From assembly GCA_023333565.1 (NCBI GenBank), contig JAJKFH010001865.1:7254001-7318000 (forward strand): a DNA stretch of 64,000 nucleotides, read 5' to 3'. This document shows positions 50,843 to 62,485 of this stretch, piece by piece. The position numbers and the translations under genes are program-made. Positions within the stretch are counted from its first letter, which is position 1; each line of letters opens with the position of its first letter. Under the pieces are notes generated by a model. That model did no database searches and was not told the DNA's origin. It saw nothing but the letters and a program-made list of their open reading frames with translations. The stretch comes from Puffinus mauretanicus. Taxonomy: Eukaryota; Chordata; Aves; Procellariiformes; Procellariidae.

Positions 50843-53800
50843 CTAGAGCGGCGACATAAGCTTTAGTGTTGTCATACAGCATATGGCTATGGAAACCAGC
50901 ATTTGAAATTCATTACCACTAGTTGATATTTGAGACACCCGTCATATTTTCTAAACACTTGAATCATTGACTAGAAGGAGGGAAAATCTCCACGTCCTAA
51001 CATCTACAGCTTGGAAAGCAGGATGTTAAATGAAGCAAAAGATGACATGCTCAAATATCAGCAGAGACCAAAAAGAAAAAAAGAAGAAAAGAAAAGCCCA
51101 TTCCTATATCTGACTTATTTTATGTTTAAAAAAATGTTTCTTTTCTGACACATCGCAAGGTACTGGATAATTGTACTTCTCTCTCTCTCTCTCTCTCTCT
51201 CTCGGAAGAGATCTCAGATAAGATTCAAGTGCACTGTATTCTTTATTTGCCTAAATTTTCAGCATCCTTGTGACAGTCTCTATCACGGTGTCCCCAAATG
51301 GCTCCCGGTACTGCCTCGGGGCAGTCGGTGGCTTTGCATTCATACGTTGGACATTATTTCCACTAACAAAGAAGGGAAAACAGTGACTGTGATTTTGCTT
51401 TGCTATTTCCCATCTGCCTATTTTGAGAGAACTCTAATTTCTAATTTGGCCCTGATGGCAACTTCCCTGTGACCTTTCCGTAACTCTTCGTGCACAGTAT
51501 GCAAAACCAGAGTAAACTAAGCAAGGTTTGAAAGTGTTAGTTAATATTTAAATACGCTGGCAACAGAAGGCATGAGTGATCAGTTTTGGCTTCCTTTAGA
51601 AAATAACAGTTAAGGTTATAAAATCACTGTGCCAGATATAGAGAGAAGTTAGAAGTCCCTCCTTCCTGGGGAAAATCAACATTTAAAGTAACATGCCGTT
51701 TTTACTTCATTATTATGTGTATTCCCATGAAGCCTAATGGAATTCAGAGTACAACGAAGCTTTACTCAAATTGTTATAAAGCATCTTTCAGAGTTATAGT
51801 TCTATTTCTCTTAATATGATTGTAAAGTGTATTAATTTGCTACATTGAGTCTCTCCGTAGCTTGAGCTTCCCATAATAGTTTTGTAAAATTTTCCTCTAT
51901 TGCAGATATTCCTGTTCCAGTCATAAACCCTATTAATTCAACTTTAGTCTTCTTAAAGCATTCAGGCATGTAATTCCCACGGATTTAGAGGGGTTTAATG
52001 CTGAAACATCTTTTAAAAATGAGAGATCAGCTTCTAGCATGATGACAGCCCAGCAGAGGCTGTAGTCTTGACCCCCTTTGTCTCCACCTAGTCCATGGCC
52101 TGTGATACTGCCTTTATACTGACAAACCAAACGGTTCCTTAAATCAAAAAGGGAAGGGGTTTGGGGTATTTTTTTTTTATTGTTTTGGGGTTTGTTTTTT
52201 AAGATTTAGGGGTCATCTCCTCAGTCTTAGCAAGTAGTTTGGCAGAATATGTTATTGCATAGCATAGGCCTAGTCTGCTTTTACAGACAGAAAACCAAAC
52301 ACATCTGTTTTTCACACAAACCTTGTTTTTTTTTTTGTTTTTTTTTTTAAAAAGAACAACCCCACAATTTTTGGTCTCTCTCTCCCCTCTCCCTGTCTCT
52401 CTGTCAGTCTGGGTTTAAAATTAGGTACTGGTATATACTGCAGCGCGATGCAATGCGGCTCCGCAAGCAGGAATCATTTACCAATCCCTACTGCTAACGA
52501 TTTCTCCGGCCGCTGTACCTACACAAGTGGAGGGAAGCACAATGGGCTAAAAAAAAGTGGTTTAAATCAACCTGACAGAGAAGAAAAGTCTGTTCTTCCA
52601 AACCAAGATAACAACAGAATGAAAAAAAACCCTCAAGCCACTCCTCCCTGCTTCAAGTGTTGTTTTCACCACAGCCGAAGGACGGGTTTCGGCTTAGTGG
52701 GCAGGACACCACTTCCAAGTTTTTTTAATAGTTTTCACGCCGGGTAATTCCCTTGACACAAAAACTGGATGCACAGAGCACACTTGGCAACTCTCCTTTG
52801 AAACCTATCTTATCCTCATAACACATGCCTGCATTTTAATGCTTCCAAAAAGGCCTCTTCACTGCCACACCAGGTTTCCAGGTGTCAGTCTACATCAAGT
52901 CTGTTACCACCTACCTAACTGCAAAAAGTCATGGGGCTGGATCGTATCTCTGTGGCAGCACAGAAAACGGTCCCATCCGTTTTTATGCTCTGGAAAGCAC
53001 CAAGCCCAGGACACCGATGGGCTTTTTTACTTTCACTTGAGGGATGACTTTTCTTTTTTGACAGCCCATCTGCAACTGTGCATTAAGGAGACCTGATCTC
53101 AGTCAGTGAAAAGAATTTAGAGGTACATAGATTTTTTAGGTGTTGTTGAGGTGGACTTCTTAAAGAAAGCGAAGGAAGTGTAAGATTCTTTTCCTAAAAA
53201 TATTCATATTTTGTTAAATCAAAAAGTTAGGTGACCCTTCACTAAATTCACACTTGTATTTCCATAAGTGAGCATTTTTGGAAGTGCCATAACTGGAATT
53301 CAGTTATAGACAATCCAGTAATGCTATTAAAACCTTAAAATAAATATCTAAAAATGCAGTGGGGTTTCTTTAGGGTTGGTTGGGTTTTTTTTAAGGATAA
53401 ATGGGTGGCCTTATAGTGAAACACTCTAATTGAGCTTGACAAATAAATATGTATTCTGATACATTTAGCTAACACACAAAGGAGCTTCACACCACACAGG
53501 AATCTTTGCTGAAAATACTGAGAAAAGCAAATGAGGCTTTGGATATTCAATGTAAATAAACTCCACACATCTCAGTGAACACCACTGAAAGCCTCAGCAT
53601 GAAGCTACTCTGTTTAAAGGTTATTTATCAAAATAATCCGACAGATGTCTTTCAAAGACAAAGTATAGTGTCTGAGCCTTTTTGTGGGCTACACACTTAC
53701 TAAATTGCAGAAAACAGAAATATTTATTGTATTACTGAACACTTTTATGCAACCACCTCAGATTTACTTTCCTTCTACTTCCTTGTGAGACCAAAAGCTG

Positions 53801-55087
53801 GTGCTTCTCCAGCACCTGGAGACAATCTCTTGTCTTTGCCACTGGCCTACACCCTTGGACACACTGGGCTACTGATGGGGGGCAGCGGAGGTGGGTAGTA
53901 GATTTGAGCCCATGTTGCCTGCCCCCACATTTGAAGCCATTGTTTTTCCATCAATATTATTTACAACAGTTACAGGAAAAGACCAACGTTTTTCAGGACT
54001 TCATCTTAAGGAGACACATGAAAGAGGACAGGGCAGACGCATGCAGGAACTGGGTCATCGGATGGCTGGAAATTTCCAGAACAGCTTCTGCTTTAAACTA
54101 TGCTGTGTCTAGACAATTAGCCTCAGAGCTGTAAGGGAGCACAGGGGACAGAAGCAGATGCTGTAGCTGCCCGAGGTGTGGGTGTTTGGTTACACACACT
54201 AGAGTAACCCCATGAAAGGGTGCCTCCATCAAGAAGTGGGTGCTACTCAGTCCAGCAACAGGCAGGGGATTGTAAGTCCATTCTTTTCTTGAAAAGGCAG
54301 CACTGATATATGCTTGACATTGTGCCACCCATACAAATACTTGTTTTGAAACCGGTGATACAGTTCTGGCAGAAGCTGACTCACGGGTGACCTACTGCTC
54401 CCATCCTCAGCAGTTCCTCAGGGAAAGGGGTGCTCCTCAACCGCGTGACACCAAATCTCAGTGGTTTGGGCAATGAATGTGATGCATCCAGAGAAGATGC
54501 TCTGAGTACTCACCGTCTCCTCTTTCACAGAGGGAAGGGTGGCAGCTGCCAGACTCTCCCACCCTTAGGGAGAAATGGGAGTTTCTTTCTTGTCTTCCCC
54601 CTCAACAAAAATAAAACATTTTAACGTACACTGAAAAGAGGGAAAAAGGTGGCTTCTGTCATGTCAAACTCTGTTTTGCAGCCCTGACTTTGTGATAAAA
54701 GGAGGCTGCCACTATGTAGACATGAGGGTCAGGATGGGAGGAACCAGAGCTGGGATAGATAAACATGCAAAGAGGCAAAGAAGTCAACTTCTTACATTTG
54801 ATGCTACTGACTGTGCTTTAATGTAGCTTTAGAGCTATGAGCTGAAGCTGGCTGTCCAAAACCAGGCAACATATCAGTGAAAAAAGTTAATAAGGCATTA
54901 TTGACATTCTTATTAGTCACTGAAAGAGAAATAACAGCAAGGCTGAAGAGGACATCTGAATCAGTACAAATAAAGCCTACAGATGAAAGAGATCGGTATA
55001 AAGGCTGAATTATTATTCCAGAGATGACATACTGTAGCAAGATTAACAGTAAAATGGAGAGTGCCCAGCAGAGACTTTTTTCCTTAC
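50843..55087 (-). other. Intron of unidentified gene
   Basis: This is non-coding. It holds a TC dinucleotide repeat (51178-51203) and T-rich tracts near 52.16-52.35 kb, with no recognised transposon. Confidence 0.6.
51178..51203. repeat. TC dinucleotide microsatellite
   Basis: Thirteen perfect TC units. This is a likely polymorphic microsatellite. Confidence 0.97.
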
Positions 55088-55237
55088 CTTTTCTGCAGTT
55101 GCTGCATCGCAGCTGCAGGTCTTTGGGAGCAGGTCTCTTTTCTCCTGTCTCACATTTGTTGAGAAAGAATGACTTCGGCGAGGCTGCAGTTTCTTATGAG
55201 CTGGCTCTACAGGGTCAAGCTCTACATCGCTCCAGGT
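55088..55237 (-). CDS. Exon of unidentified gene (basic, RRSHS)
   Basis: This 150-base exon (50 codons, phase 0-0) lies between acceptor GTGATTAG and donor GAAAAG then GTAAGG. It reads TWSDVELDPVEPAHKKLQ, then a basic patch PRRSHSFSTN that would suit a basophilic kinase, then a cysteine pair (CSC) near the end. It joins exons 56869-56955 and 50457-50842 in frame. The product is not recognised. Confidence 0.78.
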
Positions 55238-56868
55238 CTAATCACAAATAATGAAGGATTTCACACAGTTACATCCTTTCTCAAATTCTAAATGTTCTCA
55301 AACTCTAGCAGAAACCATGCACACTTACAGAAAACTAAAGCTGTTCTAACACAGGTCTCACACTCAAAACTTCCCTGGGGAGAAGCTTGATTTTTCATCT
55401 TGTCACTTACCCTGGACTATTTTTCTGAAGCAAAAACATCTTTGAAATAATGAAACATTATTTAATCTCTTTTCACTGGGATGTTTTTCACCCTTTTTTA
55501 TCTCATTGCTTATAGCTGCATAACACCTGAGTCTAAAGATGGGAGCAAGTACAACCAATTTGTTTAATATGGCTTATGGCATTCTGTGTGGCCATCAGCT
55601 GGTACAAAACCGTGGACGTGCACAGGTCCAAAACCACATTTGTATACATCCCAGCTGGATACCCAGAACACCCAGGGCTTCTCAAGCCCCATGAGCTAGC
55701 TTCTTCTCCAAACAGTCATCAGTGGATGGGAGGCAACGGGTGGGCTCTGCACTAATTTTCCAAGAGCATGCCAGTAATGGAGCACAATCGTGACATTGCA
55801 ACCATGCCGTTCCATTTACAGGCTTGGGCAGAGGCCATCCATCATCCCTAACTTTGTGGTGACTTTTTGATTGAGTAGCAATGATGAGATCATCAGCTTT
55901 CAGATACGGATAGATAGATAGATAGGGCTCCACACAAGTGGGAAGCTAGCGCATAATTCCACTGCATCACCTTGCTCATACATCTATGTTTATTTGTCCT
56001 CTCTTGTAGAATCAAACTGTAAATACAGCTTTATGTGACTCACGAATATGAGTTGGCTCTCTACACTAACACAGAGGAAAGTGTTAGTGGCAACAGCTGC
56101 GACTTTTACACTGTTGCTGGTGTCATTCCTGCCCATCAATACTTTATTGGAGCATTCCAAAATTTCACTTGGTGCTGCTGTCATGTGAGAGTCGTTGAGC
56201 TTAGCTTTTATTTCAGCAGCTGCTGTTTCAGCTAAAATCTGTACAGCTGCACTGAGCTGTCAGTTGCCCCCAGAACAATTACCTTTGGCTGTGTCAACTT
56301 GGCACAACACGGTGCTGCGCATAGCTAACAGGAGGTGGTTTATTTGAGACTCCTAAGCCAAAGTTGTGCCAAAGGCTGAAGCCTCTTATCCACATTATCC
56401 TGTCTCTTTAAACAGCAACCCCAACCAAACACACGCAATAACCTGCTAACCCCAGTGAACCAAAACCAAGTAGTGACCAACAGTGAAGAACAGAATGCTT
56501 CTTGGATCAGGATGGGTGATCCAGCAGAAATTACCCAATTTGACATCAAACAAAGGATTAATGGGGAGAGAATTTAGGAATAAACTTTACATCAAGGAAA
56601 ATTGAAAGGTAAAAGGGGTAAAAAAGGTTGGCAATAAGTAAATGAGGAGCCTCCCTCTTTTAAACTACGTCAACACATTTCCATGTTGCTACATGTGCTA
56701 TCTACAACCAGTGAATGAAGCACAAGTGTAAGCAGACAAGTAGTCCCCATGATTTCAAGGGGGATACAGATATGTGTGGGTGCTCTGTTTGTTCAACCTG
56801 TTAAGCAATCCCAAACAAAATATACTCTTTTTCTTATAATAGGATATTGGCATGTTGCATATACTAAC
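55238..56868 (-). other. Intron of unidentified gene
   Basis: This is non-coding. A four-unit GATA repeat lies at 55909-55924 and nothing else is recognised. Confidence 0.6.
55909..55924. repeat. GATA tetranucleotide repeat
   Basis: Four perfect GATA units. This is a short microsatellite. Confidence 0.9.
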
Positions 56869-56955
56869 CTCATATTGCAAGGATAACCTGGGTATTTTAC
56901 AGTTTATGAAATCATCACAGTTGATACTCTCATGCATCATTGTGTAATCAGTGGT
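56869..56955 (-). CDS. Exon of unidentified gene
   Basis: This 87-base exon (29 codons, phase 0-0) has acceptor CATTCACAG and donor GAG then GTTAGT. It reads TTDYTMMHESINCDDFINCK and ends PRLSLQYE, running directly into TWSD of the next exon. The length is a multiple of three, so it could be skipped without shifting frame. Confidence 0.68.
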
Positions 56956-59347
56956 CTGTGAATGGAATTAAATCAGCAGGATAGATTATTTCATTTTCAT
57001 TTACATTGCAACAGAAATATTTATGCATTTATTTATATCTTCAAGAGCAAAGACAAACGCTAAATTTCGTAGCCCACACAAAGTGAGTCACTTTATTTTC
57101 TTCTGTCTCATTAAGGTCTTTTGCCCTAATATAGCACAAACCATATAAACATGAAAGTGCTCCCCATGCCCTGAAGACTGTGAGAGCCTAAGCAAGCAAA
57201 TTTGGGGATCCCTTGTGCTGTGCTGTGTGGTGTGGTACAGTAGTGTCACACTCCACAAGAGTCCCATCACACACTTCAAACACACTTGGGCTCAAATCTG
57301 AAAAACAGTATGCTAAAAGAAGGCTTTGCCCAGGCTAAGAGAGGCCTTTCACCCTTCTATTTATTATTTTAATTTAAAAGAAATTTTATGGAAGACATAT
57401 TTTATGAAACACTATAGAAAAAGCTTGTAAATTCTAGACCAGGTCTCTCCTGAGAAGTAGCTTGTCCATTGCAATAGTATTTAAACACCTGCTAATTTTG
57501 AATGACAAAACGCGCCCCATTTAAGTGATTTCACGATCTTTAATTATCTTCATTATTACTTGTCTGTAATACAGTAACCTGTAGGCTGTTTGCTGATAGC
57601 CGGGAATGCTGCTGGGGTACATGATATACAGTCACAAAGTGGAAGAGGAACCTTGTCCCCAAAGAGTTCACAAGTTCACAAGCTGTATGGCTGAGGCTGC
57701 CCAGTAATGTGCAATTAGTCATTTTAACTGGAAGTCTACCTGATGCAGCTGGATGGTTAATGGGCAAGAGAGGCAGCAGCATGGACTGCAAAGTAATGGG
57801 ATAGATTTTGTTTCAGTAGGGCTCAGGCAGTGAGCCTTCCCCTCAGGCACTAAAAGTGTTTTTTTCGTTCTGTTTGTTGATTTCACAGCCAGAAGGCCTG
57901 AATTTCTTGTCAGCACCCTGGGCACATTGCTAGCATTGGCTGGGACTGCTTGATTTCCCAGTGAACAGTGCATTTTTTGCTCAGGTGTGTTTGCTTTACT
58001 GTCTGTCTGCCATGAATGACTTCAGAAACCTCCCTGGTGCCGTTACCTGAAAGGAACAACTTTCATTCTCAGGCAGAAAATACAAAATTATCTTGTTCGA
58101 GAATGGTGCACTGTTCATGCTGGTTTTCCTGATGGTCCTAGGTTCATTTCCAAATCAAGGACCCCAGCCTTCTCAAAAATACTCAACATAGTTAGGATTT
58201 CTCTGAAAAGTAGCTCTATGGCTGACTCTCAGCGACAGGACCCTGAAAGCAGCAGCCTGCGGGTTACGGCACGCAAATAACCGACCCCATCCTTGCTCAG
58301 ACCGGGGAGGGGAGAGCCAAGAGTTTGTCACTCAGCCCGTCACGGTGATTTATACCTTCGTGAAAGGTTGCTGACTGCAGCCCTCGCTCTGGGAGGTGCC
58401 TTGTGCCCGAGCTGGGCGCGGAGCAGCGCAGGTCCCCGGGAGGGGCAGCCCCAGCCCAGCCCCTGCTGCGGCTGCCATCCCTCCTGGGAGCTGCCTTCCC
58501 AGCACCTCTGTGGGCAAGGCCAGCTTCTTGTGACTTACAGAGGCAGGCGAGGTCATGCCGAGAGGGGCTGTGAAGAACCCCAAGGGATCTTTTTATTTCT
58601 AACTCCCTCAATCCTACTGCTATGAGACCTGGTTTCTCTTTAATTCTGCTTGGTTGGGAAAGAGAGAAAGGGTTCACTCCACATTTTCCCCCCCCTAACG
58701 TAACCCAGACTGACAGGTTACACACCCTGAGTTTCTAACCTGTGACTCTTCCCTAGGAAAAGCCTCCATGCTATAGGCAACTGCTTCTTCATGCTATGCT
58801 TCAGCCAGACCACCAGCCTTACTGACTCTTGGGGTACGCTGCTACAAAACACCCCACCTAGCTTCCACTCCTCACAGTTAAAATCCAGGGAAACAAATAA
58901 AAAAGTTTCCTGTCTACAGAAGATGGGCTTCCTTTAAAACAATAAAATAGCTATTGGATAGATTAGAAAACTTTGGATGGAGATGATTTTCCTATCCTAC
59001 AGCTCACCAGATACTGAATTATGTAGCAAAGGGTTGGTGACGTGGGGAGTGCTTGACGATGGCTCTTTTTCATTCACATTAAAGACTTAACCCAAACATC
59101 CATGGTCCCAGTAAGCATCTGAGTCATGCGGATATGCTGGCCTGGATACTTTTTCTGATCAGAAATCATCATACATGAAACTCCCAGAAAGGCTTTGCAG
59201 AAATAATCTCATATGACCCAAAAGATTTAGCTATCCCCCTCTCTTTTCCATTCTCTAATTTTGAATACGTATTTATAGAGTCACTAATTTTGGGAGTCGG
59301 AGAAACATTATACTCACTTTCCTTCACGGAAACAGTAAAAGACTTAC
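56956..59347 (-). other. Intron of unidentified gene
   Basis: This is non-coding. A GC-rich, CpG-containing patch at about 58.29-58.56 kb has long open frames on both strands but no splice sites that fit the chain. It might be a regulatory element or an internal promoter. Confidence 0.5.
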
Positions 59348-59522
59348 AGCTTCTCCGGTGGAAACTGATGAAACACAAGTGCTCTTGGTCCTGCCAGCAA
59401 GAGACTGATGGCTGGAGAGGGAGGTCCTGAACGATGATTCATTTATGGAGCCTCTCAGGAGGTCGTTCTTTGATATTCGTATAAGGAACCTCAAGCAGGG
59501 AACAGCATTGTGGATTGTTTTT
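59348..59522 (-). CDS. Exon of unidentified gene
   Basis: This 175-base exon has a strong acceptor (CCGTTTTCCTTCAG) and a consensus donor, GCT then GTAAGTC. It enters in phase 2 and leaves in phase 0, with 58 codons open in this frame only. It begins with a hydrophobic-basic, helix-like stretch (HNAVPCLRFLIRISKNDLLR) and goes on into a serine/threonine-rich segment. The stretch is too short and too basic to be called a membrane segment. Confidence 0.75.
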
Positions 59523-60672
59523 CTGAAGGAAAACGGGAGAAGAAAAAACCCACAAATGTCACATGGACGATGCAGCTTTGAAAATCATGTGGTGAAGGTA
59601 CCGTCTCTTTCCATAACCTCAGCACGGCTTCTGTTTTGATTGAGGAGGTCTTAAAGACTACATGGAAACAGCATAGTGTATCTAGTGGAAACTACCCAAC
59701 AGACTGAGAGGAAAATAGCAGGTGGCTTCTGGGCCTCGAATCAAAAGACACATGGAAGAGCTGCATGGATAAGTAGTAAGAATTGAAAATATCTTGAAGA
59801 GCATGATTGCTTCTGTTTTAATTAAAAGGTTAACCCAGAAAACTTTCAGGTTAGGCTAGTGTGAAGGTCTTCTCTGTGCAAAGGCACAGGACGAGTGGAA
59901 AAAAGGAAGGGGGAGAGGGCCAGAAGAATCAGATACTGTTTATTTGTATCGCGGCAGCTCCTGTAAACTCTTATCAGGAATTAACTCTCCATACAAGCAC
60001 AGAGAAGGATGATCTAGACTCCAAAGAACTTAAAACTTATATAATTCATTAAATAATAATCTCAGTAATGGTTGTATGAATCTATTCCTCCCGGCCCCAC
60101 ATGGTGCAGAAGAGCCCAAGAGCCTCCCCTGCACGATGCCAGCTGGCCTTGCTCCTCGCTGCCACCGAGGACTGGCAGAGCGATGCATTTGGTATAACAC
60201 CTCCCCAGTGCCACCCCATCCATTATTTCAGCCCAACAGATAAAGCTAATACTGGCACAAAACTAAATGAATAAGTCAAGAAGCGAGGCAGCAACAAGGC
60301 ATATGGAAAAGAACAGTTCAATGGAGGATGTTAGTATATTGACTTTACACTGAGATGCAAGTCAAGGGGATGTATATTGTAAAATCTTTGCTTCTGTAGT
60401 TACCAGGTTTTGGATAATAACCAGTACATTTTAAATCATCATTTCTATTCTCAGAAAAGATCACACTTGTTAAAGTCTCAGAGATCTGATTCTGGGATCA
60501 CAAGATGAGATGACTAGTTTGCCAATCAAAAAAAAAAAAAAAAAAAAAAAAAAGACACCCACCACCACCAAACCCCGATATTTGGCATCATCACCACTCT
60601 CAGTATGCCAGACTTCTGCCTGTCTTTCCTCTCTAACTTCAAAGGCAACTGAACAAGCAGCTCTCTGCCTAC
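59523..60672 (-). other. Intron of unidentified gene
   Basis: This is non-coding. A 26-base A run lies at 60528-60553, which is a T run on the gene strand just after exon 60673-60781. Confidence 0.5.
60528..60553. repeat. Poly-A run
   Basis: Twenty-six consecutive A, the longest homopolymer in the window. No body of a retroposed element is recognisable on either side. Confidence 0.95.
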
Positions 60673-60781
60673 AGTGGAGATGAGGACTGAAGAACTCTTT
60701 CTGCCTGCACCATCAGTCCTGATTCTGCTGAGACGCCTGCCAGTGAGCCCCACGGAGCTGCAGGAGGCTGCCCACATGGTG
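60673..60781 (-). CDS. Probable exon of unidentified gene
   Basis: The acceptor (TTTTTTTCTTACCCAG) is excellent. Entered in phase 1 the frame reads PCGQPPAAPWGSLAGVSAES and goes on to QSSSP. The donor that fits phase 2 is weak (CCACT then GTAGGC). Another frame is open for longer but does not fit the neighbours. The exon is likely; its exact 3' border is less so. Confidence 0.5.
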
Positions 60782-61056
60782 CTGGGTAAGAAAAAAAAGC
60801 TAATGTTGTGCAGAAAATAAAAAGTTTTGAGAATCAGCAAGGGTTTACAGGACACGAGAAAATGCCAAGCCCCCAATGCCAAGTTAATTTTCATGTTGAA
60901 GACCTCAGGCTGGTGCTGAAAAAGCAGCTGCCAGCTTTTTTCCCCAGCTGAGAAGCTGAACCGCTTCCCTCAGACATAGACATAGCTTTTGATGTCTGTC
61001 ACAGCCTACCTGGGGCTGTAAACTATTCAATAACTTCAAGTTAGTGTAAAACATAC

Positions 61057-61100
61057 CGATCTGTTTATTAAGCGGGATTTCACGCAGAGACCTCCTCACG
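61057..61100 (-). CDS. Probable small exon of unidentified gene
   Basis: This 44-base exon lies between acceptor TTTCCTGAACCTCCAG and donor ATCG then GTATGT. Only one frame is open (VRRSLREIPLNKQI). Its entry and exit phases (2 and 1) match the candidates on both sides. Small size leaves room for chance. Confidence 0.45.
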
Positions 61101-62323
61101 CTGGAGGTTCAGGAAATGTATGTCTGATGGTGAAATTTCAAGAACATAAGAACATTTTTGATGTCTTGAGGGACCAGAGTTTCAATTTTACTAATATTTG
61201 GGAGGACTGTTGAGGGACATTACGTGGGCTGAGATGAAAGTATGGATTTTGAAGGGAGTTTTAATACTGTACATGTGAAATACAAAATAGGTATAAACCT
61301 GAGGTGCTTATTTGATGATATTTTTATAATCCTCTAAAATAAGAGAGTCTCCCAAAGTCAAATATGTAGTAATTGCAAACAGCTTCTTGAGAAAATATTG
61401 CAAATCAAAATAATTTGCAGTTATTCAGTTATTTATGATGGAGCAGTTTTGAACAAACCATTTTTGTAAAATTGTGCTTCACTTGGGAGCAACTTGGAAA
61501 CATGGAGATGCAGAATTTCCCCATTTGTTATGAATGAATGATTATAAAACCTAAAACTTCCAAAATCTAAGGAAGTTTCTGCAATAACTCTAACAACAGC
61601 CAAGCAATGCTCTCTACAGGATGCTCATGTACAGGTTGTTAAAGGAGTGAAAACTTTCTTCCCCCACAAAACAGCATTTAATGAATGAAAACTTTGCATA
61701 TATTTCCTTATTTACATTTGTTACTTCCAGTGATACCTATCAGGGAGAGAAGTGTTTTTCTCCTTCATACTGATGGGGAGTCATGGACAGGGAGATATAT
61801 AACAATTAACTTCTCAGACCAGTTCGTAAAAGCCAAATGCTAGCATAAAGGTCACTATTACATTTTCAGTTACATTCATTGTAATGTACTTTTTTTCATT
61901 GCTTAAGGTAAGGAAACCCCACAAAAAGACTCGTTTGATTTGTTGGGGCGTTAAGATGCAGGAACAGCAATTCTCTGTGCAAAAAACCAACTTGTTTTGA
62001 TAGCATTACATCATTGGCTTGAGCCGCATCTGAACTCTTTAGATCCTGATTTCTAGGTGCCTCTTTCTAGAAAGGTTTGGAAAAGAACTTAGATTTAACC
62101 CAGTTCAGTAGTTCCAATATAAAATGGCAATTCTTCCCCCCCCAAATCCTTAAGGCTTGGGCCTCAACGGATTGGCCCATCTATCCATCATTGGATAAAT
62201 TACTTTCAAGGCATAATGTAAATTATTAGAAGATATGGAAATTATCCAGGAACACTGATCTTTAATAAATAATATTCATTATTCACTCTTCAAGCAAAAA
62301 TGGTCCTGCCAACATATTTTCAC
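61101..62323 (-). other. Intron of unidentified gene
   Basis: AT-rich, non-coding; nothing recognisable. Confidence 0.4.
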
Positions 62324-62485
62324 CAGCTGACTTGTTGGCGTACTGTAGCTGCTTTTTCAGTTTTAAAACTGCATGCTTGATTCATCACAAGGCACCCAAC
62401 ATTACTTCTTTTCCTGACTGGATGACTACCAAGTCTATAAAATGTCTTCAAAACAACTGCATAAACACTTCTCTTGTTGATATCT
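62324..62485 (-). CDS. Candidate exon of unidentified gene
   Basis: The acceptor (GCTTCTTAATTTGTATTTCTAG) is strong and the donor is AGCTG then GTGAAAAT. The phase-2 frame is open for 53 codons (DINKRSVYAVVLKTFYRLGS near the start) and exits in phase 2, as exon 61057-61100 needs. An earlier donor (CTTG then GTAGTC) is possible but would break the phase. This is the most upstream member of the chain that I can support; no start codon was placed. Confidence 0.42.

Larger units (their letters stand above)
29092..62485 (-). other. Unidentified multi-exon gene upstream of PDLIM5
   Basis: Eleven minus-strand exon candidates from 62.5 to 31.8 kb, plus a doubtful 3' end, have GT-AG borders. Their phases join without a break (2-2, 2-1, 1-2, 2-0, 0-0, 0-0, 0-2, 2-0, 0-1, 1-2, 2-2). 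Joined, they give more than 460 residues without a stop. The inferred protein is serine-rich and mostly low-complexity in its middle. It has a basic patch with RRSHS, a run of four isoleucines followed by an acidic block, and a proline/serine-rich part near the C-terminus. I recognise no domain and cannot name it. In human, as I recall, HPGDS and SMARCAD1 lie upstream of PDLIM5; the sequence resembles neither. The 5' end is not found. Individual exons are listed separately with their own confidence. Confidence 0.7.

Noticed and set aside
58293..58725. Open frames of 110 and 142 codons on opposite strands
   Set aside because: The same GC effect applies, and neither frame joins the neighbouring exons in phase.
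60528..60553. Poly-A run considered as the tail of a retrocopy or SINE
   Set aside because: No element body or target-site duplication is visible beside it.
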